From Muscardinus avellanarius (Eukaryota > Chordata > Mammalia > Rodentia > Gliridae), in NCBI GenBank assembly GCA_963383645.1, contig OY726560.1, positions 153,840,988-153,904,987 of the forward strand: a stretch of DNA of 64,000 bases, written 5' to 3'. Below the pieces are notes generated by a model. That model made no database searches, was not told the origin of the DNA, and saw nothing but the letters and a program-made list of their open reading frames with translations. The translations under genes were made by a program, and so were the position numbers. Positions 49,625 to 59,634 of the stretch are shown piece by piece (within the stretch, counting starts at the first letter, position 1; the number at the start of each line of letters is the position of its first letter).

Positions 49625-50857
49625 AGGAAATGCCAAAATGGCAAAGATGCAGAGAAAGTAGACCTTGCATATATTGCTAGTAAGAATGTAAAATGTACAA
49701 CCACTCTGGGAAATAATTTTTTAATTTCTTCAAAAGCTAAACATATCGTGTAAGTCAGCAGTCATACTCCTGAGCATATATCCCAGAAAAATGAAAACCT
49801 GTGTTTATATAAAGCTATATATGATTGCTAAGAGCATTTTATTTGTAATACCTCAAAACTGGAAAGACGCAAAATGCCAGCATTAGTTGAATGGTTAAAC
49901 AAACTGTGTGATGCTTCCATACCACGGATGCTACCCGTCAAAAGAAACAGAGCGATCTGTTGATTCATGCAACAGCTTGGACGGTTCGCAAGTGAATTAC
50001 GCCAAGTGAGAAAAATCCCAAATGCTCACATACTGTGTGGTTCAGTGTTTGTATAACATTCATGAAGTAAGGAAACATAGGAATGACAAACGATTAGCAG
50101 CTGCTAGGATGAAGGATGATCTGGGAGAGGCGGGCGATCACCAAGGTCTGGCAGCGGGGAGGTCTCTCGTGGAGGTGAAGAAAGGTTTGTTTGATTGTGA
50201 CGGTGGGTGCATGAGTCCACACATGATAGTATAGCCCAGAACTCTAGTAATCTTCCCTTATCTGCAGTTTTACTTTTTATGGTTTTTGTTAAGTGTAGTC
50301 AACTGTAGTATGAAAATATTAAACAAAATTTCAGAAATAAGAATTCATGTTTTAAATTATGCACCACTCTGAGTAGCTCGGTGGATCTCTGACCGTCGCT
50401 GCTGTTCTGCCCAGCAGGACTTCCTGTCCAGCACACCCACCATGTATACCTGCCCACCCACTGGTCACTTAGCAGCCTCCTCAGTTATCAGAAGTTACCT
50501 GATCAAAGCGTGCACTTGTGGAGACAGAGTACAGCAAGGGGGGATGGCTGCTCATTGCAATCCTGCTTCTTTTTGTTATGATATCAAGGAAAATTGACAT
50601 CGTTTTTAAAATTTATTTTTAGAATGAATGAACAGCCTATTTGCTCCTACTTGGAAAAGGTTCTTTCCAAGAATTTGGAACTGATGGAAAAGAAACTTAC
50701 GGACTACATTGACCAGCGAATGTATAAACTCCAGGAGCACGTAGATGAGAAGATTGCCTTGGTAATGGACTTGTTGCAGAATCCCAACTCCCCACCTGCT
50801 GGGCTGCCTCTAAGACATTATGACTCTGGAGAAAGACTTTCTAATGGAGAAAGATAA
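39745..50857 (+). CDS. C10orf88/PAAT paralogue, complete 6-exon gene
   Basis: Exons 39745-39902, 40417-40620, 42116-42188, 44797-45003, 47475-47926 and 50623-50857 have AG/GT borders and join in frame to 1329 bases (442 residues plus stop; human C10orf88 is about 445). The protein begins METGTGDAGLTGRP and ends SGERLSNGER; residues about 372-420 form a heptad-rich coiled coil. Known for the family: PAAT binds mitochondrial ABC transporters (ABCB7, ABCB8, ABCB10), has been reported to have ATPase activity, and affects mitochondrial iron balance. By position between the FAM24 genes it corresponds to human C10orf88B, which I recall as a pseudogene; here no stop, frameshift or broken splice site is visible. 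The orthologue of human C10orf88 itself is probably the copy at the right edge. Transcription starts in a CpG island. All introns hold SINEs. Confidence 0.93.
39969..40365 (+). repeat. Two dimeric SINEs in PAAT paralogue intron 1
   Basis: 39969-40165 and 40184-40365. They fill nearly all of the 514-base intron. Confidence 0.85.
40417..40620 (+). CDS. PAAT paralogue exon 2
   Basis: Acceptor gcttag, donor gttggt (weak but usable GT). Encodes the conserved SIGI-SSARNMEVY-GEEYCGTSRG region. Confidence 0.92.
41097..41573 (+). repeat. Nested pair of dimeric SINEs
   Basis: Host left half 41097-41240 and right half 41516-41573; inserted SINE 41246-41442 plus microsatellite tail. The duplication atatggctg flanks the insert. 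Confidence 0.85.
41443..41515. repeat. (CA)n-(TG)n-(TA)n compound microsatellite
   Basis: It forms the tail of an inserted SINE. The CA/TG junction and about 25 TA units are self-complementary. Confidence 0.9.
41573..41613. repeat. (TG)n microsatellite
   Basis: Interrupted TG run after a SINE right half in PAAT paralogue intron 2. Confidence 0.85.
41640..41716 (+). repeat. ID element
   Basis: gtaaagctcagtgatagagtg to ttcaatcctcagtactg; single tRNA-like unit. Confidence 0.7.
42116..42188 (+). CDS. PAAT paralogue exon 3
   Basis: 73 bases; acceptor tttttag, donor gtaagt. Encodes SEHEKVVLYRKYLKLESS and ends on a codon boundary. Confidence 0.92.
42328..42556 (+). repeat. Dimeric SINE
   Basis: Duplication atacttggtaaac / atacttagtaaac; PAAT paralogue intron 3. 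Confidence 0.88.
43125..43210 (-). repeat. ID element
   Basis: The complement reads a tRNA-like unit with gctcagtggtcc; PAAT paralogue intron 3. Confidence 0.65.
43693..43880 (-). repeat. Dimeric SINE
   Basis: Duplication tggctatctgttttt / tggctgtctatttttt. Confidence 0.85.
44797..45003 (+). CDS. PAAT paralogue exon 4
   Basis: Acceptor taatag, donor gtcagt. Encodes LLSFGEKQCVFISK and SRIDLDKVQTIMESMGSKLS, both strongly family-typical. Confidence 0.93.
45322..45528 (+). repeat. Dimeric SINE
   Basis: Duplication aggcttactgaag / agccttactgaag; PAAT paralogue intron 4. Confidence 0.85.
45735..46166 (-). repeat. Nested pair of dimeric SINEs
   Basis: Host ID half 45755-45815 and B1 half 46021-46166; inserted SINE 45838-46020 in the linker. 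Host duplication gagacctgctgtttta. Confidence 0.85.
46742..46952 (+). repeat. Dimeric SINE
   Basis: Flanks agccctgaccc / agtcccgatcc look like an aged duplication. Confidence 0.82.
47096..47166. repeat. (TCCC)n-(TC)n-(TG)n compound microsatellite
   Basis: Pyrimidine run followed by TG units in PAAT paralogue intron 4, about 300 bases before exon 5. Confidence 0.9.
47233..47438 (-). repeat. Dimeric SINE just upstream of PAAT paralogue exon 5
   Basis: Duplication catttttaatat. It ends only 37 bases before exon 5. Confidence 0.86.
47475..47926 (+). CDS. PAAT paralogue exon 5
   Basis: Largest exon; acceptor gtttag, donor gtaagt. Low-complexity Ser/Pro-rich segment with the conserved SSSTPFPFRTGLTS and LPFLQSLCGQVNHL blocks. 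Confidence 0.92.
48430..48890 (+). repeat. Dispersed mammalian repeat in PAAT paralogue intron 5
   Basis: The pattern ...gctcaccccatggcagctgag... purine-rich stretch ... ttccacacccaaaccac recurs at 33115-33455. Family not identified. Confidence 0.35.
49379..49567 (+). repeat. 5'-truncated SINE
   Basis: Starts at gcttgtaatcccagc; its tail became the AG repeat. Confidence 0.8.
49570..49620. repeat. (AG)n microsatellite
   Basis: About 25 AG units grown from the tail of the preceding SINE. Confidence 0.9.
49625..50240 (+). mobile_element. Old L1 3' fragment in PAAT paralogue intron 5
   Basis: Recognisable decayed ORF2 end and 3' UTR (atgcagagaaagtagacctt, the tatatcccagaaaa block, an aaactggaaagacgcaa block), on the plus strand. 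Confidence 0.6.
50250..50545. mobile_element. DNA-transposon-like remnant
   Basis: The stretch from cttatctgcagttttac through tgaaaatattaaac to cagcacacccaccatg resembles a common mammalian non-autonomous DNA transposon. Family not fixed. Confidence 0.35.
50623..50857 (+). CDS. PAAT paralogue exon 6 (coiled coil, stop)
   Basis: Acceptor tttttag. Encodes the C-terminal coiled coil and SGERLSNGER; stop at 50855-50857. Its last 131 coding bases are identical to the visible part of the right-edge copy. Confidence 0.94.
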
Positions 50858-51800
50858 GCTCTCAGCATACAGAGTGTACTGCAGATATTTATTACATATT
50901 TATTACAAAGCCAAAGCCCAAAAATGTTTATGAAAAGCAAGTATCGAATGCCCTTTGAGAGATTGTTGTCTTCCATAGTGACCTCAGTGCTCACTTTTAC
51001 TGGCCTTGTTATTGTAAACCCAGTACTGTACACTAAGAGTTAACACGGTACACACTCGGAAGTTATTTTTGGTTGCAATGTTTTTCAGTCTTAGAGAATT
51101 TTTTGTATACCTGTGTTGCTTGCATGTTTTAAATGTTTAAGAATGTACAATGGAGTTCATCAGTTTGTATTGTATGTGTTTGAAGTACTGCTTTAATTTA
51201 TACAAAGACCTTGTTTCATAGTGGTAGGGATGTGAAAAGAATCCTTGGAATACCTGGGGTTTTTATTTTTTAATTCTTTGTTCTTGGAAAACTGGGTGCT
51301 TTGATCTGGAACATTGAATTTCGGATCGCCAACTTACCTTTTATATTATTTATTGCAGATTTGAAAAACGTGGATGTTTTGTATGTGTAACATTAGTTCT
51401 CCCTGGGGTTGTTAACCTTATATTCTGTCACACTGTATCAGCAGACAGGAGAGTGAAAAACCGAACAGACCCGTTCCTTGTTGGAATTACTGCTTTGGAC
51501 TCAGCGTCTGACGTAAAGTGGGAGGCGCTGTCTTGTTTCACCTCAGTAACTCCAGAGTATGAAAGGGGCCTCCTCTTCTGAGCTCCTCTTTCCACGCCTT
51601 CCTGGCACCTGTAAATGTGAAATGCCGAGGCTCTGCTTTGAGGGGCCGAGGCGTGTGACTCCCGGAGACTGCGCTCTCCTTGATGGACTTGATTCGCAGT
51701 AACCATTAGATAGGTATTCAGGGTGATGTATTGGCATCGAAAATTATGCATCCACTTTGGAAGCTACTTGCCTGAAATAAATAGAAGTATTCTATTTTCT
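50858..51800 (+). other. PAAT paralogue 3' UTR
   Basis: AT-rich untranslated tail up to an AATAAA at 51776-51781. The first 90 bases match the right-edge copy almost perfectly, and similarity then drops to roughly 80% and lower. Confidence 0.6.
51776..51781 (+). promoter_or_regulatory. Poly(A) signal of PAAT paralogue
   Basis: AATAAA about 920 bases after the stop; the only canonical hexamer I noticed in this tail. Confidence 0.45.
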
Positions 51801-52338
51801 TCTAATATTTGTCTAAGATGTTATTATAAAAAAAGGATGCTTTACAGTTCTTTGAATATGTTCTTAATCTAGTCCTTTAACATGATAACTAATTTACATA
51901 ATCTCTGTTCACATAGGAGCAGAGGTTTCCTTCCTTGGACGGGTGTCTGTTCCCGGGATTATCGTTACACTGAGCAAGGAGCCACGGGGAAAACAAGGCC
52001 GTGCCGCCATGCCTGCAGCTGCTCTCCTCGGCTCTCTGCCTCAGCTGCCGTGTGACAAATCCATCATCCAGATTCACTCAAAATCATACGACCTGACTTG
52101 AACACCAGGCATCCTCTTTAACTGATTTGTAGCCCTTTTAACTATGAAGTGTGAACATCTGCAGTACCAAGGATCCTGTGCTAAGTCCTAGTTAATGACT
52201 CCGTGTTACTTATACAACTGAAATATAGTTTGCCCAGTCTTCTGTAATTTACCTTTTAAATGTAAGGGTGTGTATGCCCTCTCTACATTTCTTTTTCTTT
52301 TGTTTTTACAACTGAAATTTTTTTTTTCCCTTTTGCAG

Positions 52339-52533
52339 TACTGGGGATTAAACCCAGTGGTATTCTACCTCCGAGCTACACCTCCTAGCCCTGTTTCTCA
52401 TTCTTTATTTTGAAACAGGGTGTCACTAAGTTGTGGGGGGCCTCACTAAGTAGCTGAGGCTGGCTGCGAACTCATGATCCTATCTCAGACTCCCAAGTAC
52501 TGGGTTTACAAGCATGCGCCACCGTGCTTGTCA
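52339..52533 (-). repeat. Dimeric SINE
   Basis: Duplication acaactgaaat / acaattgaaat. Confidence 0.85.
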
Positions 52534-52642
52534 TTACAATTGAAATCTTATACCTGCTTTCAAAGTAGTCAAACCCTGAACATGTTACAATTAAGTGATT
52601 CAAAGTAGTATTTATATTTCATGGAAGCTCAAATGTGCCTCC

Positions 52643-52863
52643 AAGACTGGCGTGGTGGCCACACTTGTAATCCCAGTACTTGGGAGGCTGAGACAGGAGG
52701 ATTGCAGGTATGCGGACGGCCTCAGCTACTACTTAGACCCTTTGCAACTCAGTGAGACCCTGTTTCAAAATAAAGAATAAAAAATAGGGCTGGGGGTGTA
52801 GCTCAGAGGTAGAATGCCACTGGCTTCCATCCCCAGTGTCGCAAAATAAATAAATAAAATAAA
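52643..52863 (+). repeat. Dimeric SINE
   Basis: Duplication aaatgtgcctcca on both sides. Confidence 0.88.
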
Positions 52864-53330
52864 ATGTGCCTCCACGTGGAACAGAATTCAGAACTCCGGA
52901 AGGGAGCGGTGTGATGTCACACAGCCTGAGGTGCATTCTGCTGGCACCGGCCGACGTCGCAATGCCAATCTCAAGCTCTTAAACTCTGGGCCTTCGTCAC
53001 TCCAACAGAATGATTAGATCCTTCTTTCTCAAATTACAGGTGTGAGGAAATCCTGAAAAATTGTCTTCCCCCCTAAGGTTTTTTTCTTTTTTATCTTTTT
53101 TCCTTTAACAGTATCCTTACTACAGCTCTGGACAGTTTAACTGTAGTAAGTATGCTTGCCAGTCCCTGTGTTTATTCTTCTCTCCTCATTCCCCAATTCC
53201 AGAGTGAAATTAAGCAGATTGCTTGTTCCAGACAAATTAGATTTCCTGGGAGGATTTAGTATTTAGGAAGAAGACCCGTGCTCTACTAGAAAGACAAAAT
53301 AAGAGACAAGCACCTGGAGAAGCTGCATCC

Positions 53331-53528
53331 TAAACCAGGCACAATGGAGCACGCCTGGAATCCCAGTACTTGGGAGAAAGCCAGGAGGATCACAGGTTCA
53401 AAACCAGCCTCAACAACTTATAGCAAGGCCCTCAACAACTTAGACCTCATTTCCAGATAAAAAATAAAAAGGACTAGGGTATAGCTCAGAGGTTGAATGT
53501 CCCTGGGTTCAATCCCCAGTACAACACA
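53331..53528 (+). repeat. Dimeric SINE, diverged
   Basis: About 500 bases upstream of FAM24A-like exon 1. Confidence 0.75.
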
Positions 53529-54034
53529 AAAAAAGAAGAAAATACATTTTGGCTATGGAGGCCACTCTCCATCTCAGCCTGGGGAAGGAATGGGCTGGAA
53601 CCTTCCAGAATATTCTTAACCCTGAGATGTTATAACCCAATTGTCAGAGGGAGAACTGAAAACTTTTTCCCTAAAACGCCACTTAAAAAATACGTTTACA
53701 CATTCTCAAAATTGTAAGACAATACTAATTTGGAAAAAATTATTCCCTTCACCCCATAAGACATCTTTAAACCTAATACCAGCGAGACCTCTGGAGGGGA
53801 GAGCAGGGGGCAGCGCAGGCCTGCCTGCCCTTTACGGCAGCGCTGCCCCCGAGAGGAGAGGGCTCTTCCCACCGTCCTGTCTTCTCTGTGCTCAGCATCT
53901 CTCCCCCGCCAGGGACATTGTAGAACTCTGTGGGAGGGGTCCCTCAGCCCACACGTGCCGGGCGGTCCCAGGGACAGCAGGCAGTGGAGGACTACCGCCT
54001 TCACATCCCATACTTCTCTGCCCAGGTGTGAAGG

Positions 54035-54150
54035 ATGTTCGACCTCAGGACGAAGATTCTGATCAGCCTTGGTATCAGCTTGCTGATTGCCGCCCTCGTG
54101 CTGTTGGCCGTGGTCCTCAGTCTCTTCCTCAAAGTAGCCAACGTGCTCAA
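54035..54150 (+). CDS. FAM24A: FAM24A-like coding exon 1
   Basis: Acceptor ctctgcccag precedes the ATG by 8 bases; donor gtaaga. Encodes the start and the hydrophobic helix. Confidence 0.9.
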
Positions 54151-55170
54151 GTAAGAGTGGCCAACACCCTCCAGTGGGACCCCTGGGCTCCACTTGCAGG
54201 GTCACCCCCGGCTGCGGGGCTGCTTCCGGTCGAGGGCAGGGGCCAAGGCGAAGGCCAGTGGGCACAGAGTGGTGGGGCTGCTGCCCTTCCAGGTGGGCTG
54301 TGACCCCAGGGCAGCATGTCCTCAGCAGGATGCTCTGCTGTCAGCGTCCCTGCGTGTCAGCCCTGGGCGCAGCCTCCCTCCGTCCACAGGCTGCTGGGGC
54401 TGAGCTCTGCCTGGCGCTCACTCAGCAGAGCCACGCTGACCTCCCTCCGCCCCAGTCGGGAGCTCTCGGGATGTTCCCTCATTCGTTGCTGATGAAGGCC
54501 TTGGGGACAGCGATGGGGCCTGGAGGACACAGGTGCTCTGGAGGACAGCCAGCAAGGGAGCATAGTTCAGATGAGATATTTAAGGTTTGGGAAGAAGACT
54601 TTGGTATCAGAGAGATGGTTGTCAGCAGTAGCGGGGCCCCGTTCCAGGAGGTTGGATGGTGGATGCAGAGCCCAGGTCACAGCTGGTTGAAGCATTTTTC
54701 CGCTGCTCCTGCCTCTAGAGGGCCTAGGCCCAGGATCTAGTGATCCCTGCTTGGGATTCACTGTTACTTTTGTAACCCGATCTCCCATGAGCATCTGGCC
54801 ATGATTGCCGGCTGTGATTGCTGGAGAGGAAGGGCTGCAGGAGGAACTTGTCAGAGGGGCAGAACTGTTATCTCATGTGTGGTTGACTCCAGCCCTGAGC
54901 CTCCCAGATAACCCTAGCAATTAGAAGAAATGCACTGAGAAGGGAGATTCTAAGCCCGTGCTTTGTGTATGCCTTTTTTTAAGAGCTGCAAAGGAACCTG
55001 AGTGTGTGCCTATAAGAGTGAATTCTTCCAAGGTCAGCCAGAAGGCCATGCCAGTCAAAGCCATCGCCACTGAGTCTTACCAGGCCCTCTCAGGCTGCGA
55101 AGAATGTAGTATGTATGCAGATTTAGACTCCCTGCCGCCCTGCCTTTGTGGTATAAATGAGGAACTCTGA
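54035..55170 (+). CDS. FAM24A: FAM24A-like small membrane or secreted protein, 2 coding exons
   Basis: Exons 54035-54150 and 54984-55170 join to 303 bases (100 residues plus stop). The protein begins MFDLRTKILI, a family-typical start, followed by one hydrophobic helix (about residues 9-31), the splice-spanning K-A-A-K-E-P motif, and a C-terminal part with C-E-E-C-S-M-Y and L-P-P-C-L-C-G-I-N-E-E-L. The function is unknown; human FAM24 genes are reported mainly from testis. It is in opposite orientation to the FAM24B-like gene and its intron is nearly identical to that gene's intron. No canonical AATAAA is obvious just downstream. Confidence 0.9.
54250..54785 (+). other. FAM24A-like intron block nearly identical to FAM24B-like intron
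   Basis: Inverted counterpart of 24166-24700. A frame of about 75 codons is open in both copies, but most differences in it change the amino acid, so I do not call it coding. Confidence 0.85.
54984..55170 (+). CDS. FAM24A: FAM24A-like coding exon 2
   Basis: Acceptor tttttttaag; ends with tga at 55168-55170. About 78% identical to exon 2 of the FAM24B-like gene by eye. Confidence 0.9.
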
Positions 55171-55531
55171 TACAGACGGAGAAATCTTCCTGAGTGATAT
55201 TTCTTTCTCAGCAGAATGCCCTATTATTCAAGTTCTATTGTGTTTATACGCATATGTGCCATCTAACATGATGTTTATGCACTTTTATATAAATTTACAA
55301 TGGTGAAAATAATTCTGCCTGCCTCTAGTTATTGTTGTTGTTAGATTTAATGGCCTTTACTTGAATTTTTGTATTAACCACTTGGACTTGAGGTAGTTAA
55401 TACCTCAGCTTAACACTGCAATATAAGCGGGAGAGTTAGAGTCAAAAATAAAAAGAGAACATGGAAATGGTTTGACAAGAAGAGATAGTGCTAGGTGCGG
55501 GATAAAAAGTAAAAGCATTTGAAAACTTAAA

Positions 55532-56095
55532 GTTAGCTGGGCATGGTGGTGTACACCTGTAATCCCAGTATTTTGGAGGCTGGAACAGGAGGGTCACAGG
55601 TTCAAAACCTGCCTCAGCAATTTAGTGAGACTCTCAGGGACCTAGTGAGATCCTGTTTCAAAAATAAAAATTAAGCCAGGTGTGATGGTGCATGCTTGTA
55701 ATCCCAGAATTTGGGAGGCTGGGACAGAAGGATTGCAGTTTGCAGACAGCCTCAGCTACTTAGTGAGGCCCTCTGCAATTCAGTGAGACCCTGTTTCAAA
55801 ATAAAGAATAAAAAATAGGGATGGGGGGTGTAGCTTGGAGTTTGAATACCCCTGGGTTCCATCCCCAGACCCGCAAAAAAAAAAAAAAAATGTGCCCTGC
55901 TTTTTTTTTTTTTTTTGTGGTACTGGGGTTCCTGGAAGCCCTTCTACCTCCGAGCTACACTCCCAGACCTATTTTATATTTTTATTTGAAAAAAGGGTCT
56001 CTTAAGCCAGGACGGCTGGCTTCGAACCTGCACGATCCTCCTGTCTCTGCCTCCCAAGCGCGGGGATTACAAGCGTGTGCCACCATGCCCAGCTA
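55532..56095. repeat. SINE cluster: split host, one plus, one minus copy
   Basis: Host left half 55532-55675 (plus); complete SINE 55676-55890 (plus); complete SINE 55905-56095 (minus, duplication atgtgccctgc / atgtgccttgc). The host's right end reappears at 60205. Confidence 0.8.
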
Positions 56096-56946
56096 TGTGC
56101 CTTGCCTTAAAAAAAAATTAAAATTAAACAAAACAATGGGGACTTCCGGGAAGATAGTGACCGAGAAAAGCGGGGCTTAAGAGACCCACTAACAACAAAT
56201 CTCCATTACCACAAAGTCAGCGCCTTTCATAGCCAAAAAACACCATCACCAGTGAAACAAAAAATCACCAGGCTCCAGAGAGAAAGCGGACTGAGAACAG
56301 AGCCACAGAGGAGATACACCAGCCTTGTGCCCAAGGACGCAGCAGACGCGGCAGACGCGGCAGCAGCGCCATACTGCCGGCGGCAGCGGCAAATTCATGG
56401 GACGGCTACAGCAAGCCGAGGTGAGCCACTGCGGAACAGATAGGCGGGATTTCTCAGCGCAGAGAGCATCTAAAGCTCCCAGTGGCCGAGCTCAGCACAC
56501 GCTGCAGGGATTCAGAGTAGAAATCAAAATCAAGAAGAAAAACGCCAGCCCCATAGCCAAGGGCGTAGCAGCGGCGCCATATTGCCACCGGCGGCAACAG
56601 CACCGAATTCACTGAATTCAGTACAGCTACATCTGCGTACTCAAGAACAGTGAGTCAAATTGCGGGCCACAGAGGAGAAATCCCAGTACTGTACTCCCTG
56701 GGACTTGACCCAGTGGGGGAGTGGCGGTAGCAGAGATATCACACCATAGGAGAACGTGTAACCTGGCACCCCGCCCCCCATAGTTTAAAGCAGCCTCTAT
56801 CGACTCCCTGGGTCGGAGACTCTGTGATACAACCCAGTAAAGGAGTAGTGGGGTCTGATATACTACACTCTCGAGATCCAGAGCACCTTAAGTGAAGCCG
56901 TAGTGACCCAGGGAAGAACCCAGAGAAGGCACAAACCTCCGAAATC

Positions 56947-57787
56947 ATGGGAAAGAGGAATAACACTGGAGCAATGAATGCTCACAACCCCACAACATCA
57001 GAACCCGATAAAACAGAAAATCAGAGATTTCTAGAAGATCAAATCAGGAAAATAACTGTAGAAATAATAGAGGTGCTTCAAAAAGAACTCAGAGAGAGCC
57101 AAAAAGAGATAAAGGATGCAATTAATGAAGTAAAGGCCTCAATTCAAAGCACAAACAACCGATTAGAACACATGGAGAACAGAATCTCGCTCTTAGAAGA
57201 TGATCAATCCAAAAATGAACTCATAGTTTCTAATCTAGAAAAAAATATCCGACAGCAGGAATCTGATATTGAAGAAATATGGGCCCATTTTAAGAGAGCT
57301 AACCTAAGAATAATTGGAATAGAGGAGGGAAAAGAAAGTGAAACCAAAGGGATCAACAATCTCTTCAAGGAAGTAATAGCAGAAAAATTTCCAAACATAG
57401 AGCAAGAGGTTGATACAAAGGTCCAGGAAACTTACAGAACTCCCTTTAGACAGGATCGGAGAAGAGGATCCCCACGCCACATAATTGTCAAAATGACCAA
57501 TGTGGAAGTCAAGCAGAGAATCTTAAAGGCAACAAAAACAAAGGGCCAAGTGACATTCAGAGGCAAACCAATTAGAATCACTCCAGACTTCCCAAACCAA
57601 GTCATGAGAGCCAGAAGGGCTTGGAGTAACATATTCCAAACTCTGAAAGAAAACAACTTCCGGCCAAAAATTTTCTACCCAGCAAAACTTTCTATCAAAT
57701 TAGATGGAAAAATAAGAAGCTTCCATGACAAACAGAAACTGAAGGAATTTATGTCTTCAAAACCAGCACTAGAGAAAATACTCAAAG
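56947..57787 (+). pseudogene. ORF1 of half-L1-like element, copy 2, 3'-truncated
   Basis: Open from 56947 through about 280 codons of ORF1, then the frame runs out of L1 sequence into the inverted block. It matches copy 1 closely but shares a set of changes with the inverted arm. Confidence 0.75.
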
Positions 57788-58314
57788 AGGTTGATCTGTG
57801 TATCAACCTCTTGCTCTATATTTGGAAAATTTTCTGCTATTACTTCCTTGAAGAGATTGTTGATCCCTTTGGTTTCACCTTCTTTTCCCTCCTCTATTCC
57901 AATTATTCTTAGGTTAGCTCTCTTAAAATGGGCCCATATTTCTTCAATATCAGATTCCTGCTGTCGGATATTTTTTTCTAGATTAGAAACTATGAGTTCA
58001 TTTTTGGATTGATCATCTTCTAAGAGCGAGATTCTGTTCTCCATGTGTTCTAATCGGTTGTTTGTGCTTTGAATTGAGGCCTTTACTTCATTAATTGCAT
58101 CCTTTATCTCTTTTTGGCTCTCTCTGAGTTCTTTTTGAAGCACCTCTATTATTTCTACAGTTATTTTCCTGATTTGATCTTCTAGAAATCTCTGATTTTC
58201 TGTTTTATCGGGTTCTGATGTTGTGGGGTTGTGAGCATTCATTGCTCCAGTGTTATTCCTCTTTCCCATGATTTCGGATGTTTGTGCCTTCTCTGGGTTC
58301 TTCCCTTGGGTCAC
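57769..58314 (-). pseudogene. Inverted ORF1 fragment, palindrome arm of copy 2
   Basis: The minus strand carries ORF1 codons 1 to about 175 plus the 5' UTR (to 59078). It shares derived residues with the sense arm (F-L-E-D-Q, V-L-Q-K-E, E-H-M, I-R-Q-Q-E) that copy 1 lacks, so both arms come from one element. Confidence 0.75.
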
Positions 58315-59436
58315 TATGACTTCACTTAAGGTGCTCTGGATCTCGAGTCAGTAGTATCTCAGACCCCACTACTCCTTTACTGGGTTTTATCACAGAGTCT
58401 CCGACCCAGAGAGTCGATAGAGGCTGCTTTAGACTGTGGGGGGTGCCAGGTTGCACGTTCTCCTATGGTGTGATATCACTGCCACCGCCCCTCTCCCACT
58501 GGGTCAAGTCCCAGTGAGTACAGTACTGGGATTTCTCCGCTGTGGCCCACAATTTGACTCACTGTTCTTGAGTACGCAGATGTAGCTGTACTGAATTCAG
58601 TGAATTCGGTGCTGTTGCCGCCGGTGGCAATATGGCGCCGCTGCTACGCCCTCGGCTATGGGGCTGGCGTTTTTTTTTTCTTCTTGATTTTGATTTCCAC
58701 TCTGAATCCCTGCAGCGTGTGCTGAGCTCAGCCACTGGGAGCTTTAGATGCTCTCTGCGCCGAGAAATCCCGCCTGGCTGTTCCGCAGTGGCTCCCCTCG
58801 GCTTGCTGTGGCCGTCCCGTGAATTCTCCGCTGCCGCCAGCAGTATGGCGCTGCTGCCGCGTCCTCAGGCGTGAAGCCGTGTCCTCGGGCGTGAGGATCT
58901 CCTCTGTGGCTCTGTTCTCAGTCCGCTTTCTCTCTGGAGCCTGGTGATTTTTTTTGTTTCTCTGGTGATGTTGTTTTCTGGCTTTGAAAGGCGCTGATTT
59001 TGTGGTAATGGAGATTTGTTGTTAGCGGGGCTCTTAAGCCCCGCTTTTCTCTGTCGCCATCTTCCCGGAAGTCCCCATTCTATTAGTAACTGTTAACTCT
59101 GTTTACATTGTCTTTGGATATACAATTTTTTTATTTTTTATTTTTTAGGGAGTCTGTATACTCCTCTGTTGCCTGTGCCATTGAAATCATAACCAAGAAA
59201 TCACTGCCAATTTCAATGTTGTGAGGTTTTATGACCCAGATTTTCTCCTAAAAGTTTATAGTCTTAAGATTTATATTTAGGTCTATTATCTATTTTGAGT
59301 TAATATTTGTATATGGGATTAGGTAAGGGTCCAATTTTATTCTTTTCCATGTAATTATTATTTTTTAACAATATTTAGTTAAAAGATTATCATTTCCACC
59401 ACCAAATGTTCGTGGAAACCTTGTCAAAAATAACTT

Positions 59437-59634
59437 GAGCCGGGCGTGGTGGCGCACGCTTGTAATCCCCGCACTTGGGAGGCGGATACAGGAGGATCAC
59501 GCAGGTTCGAAGCCAGCCGCGCTGGCGTAAGAGACCCTGTTTCAAAAATATAAAATAGGTCTGGGAGTGTAACCCGGAGGAAGAAGGGCTTCCAGGAACC
59601 CCAGTACCACCAAAAAAATAATAATAATAATAAC
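59437..59634 (+). repeat. Dimeric SINE inside half-L1-like copy 2
   Basis: Flanked by ataacttg; absent from copy 1 at the same point, so younger than the element. Confidence 0.9.

Larger units (their letters stand above)
51800..53330. other. PAAT paralogue to FAM24A spacer
   Basis: Two SINEs (52339-52533, 52643-52863); the rest is unassigned and shows no exon. Confidence 0.45.

Noticed and set aside
53641..54303. 220-codon plus-strand frame
   Set aside because: It runs through FAM24A exon 1 in another frame and through flanking DNA, with no family pattern.
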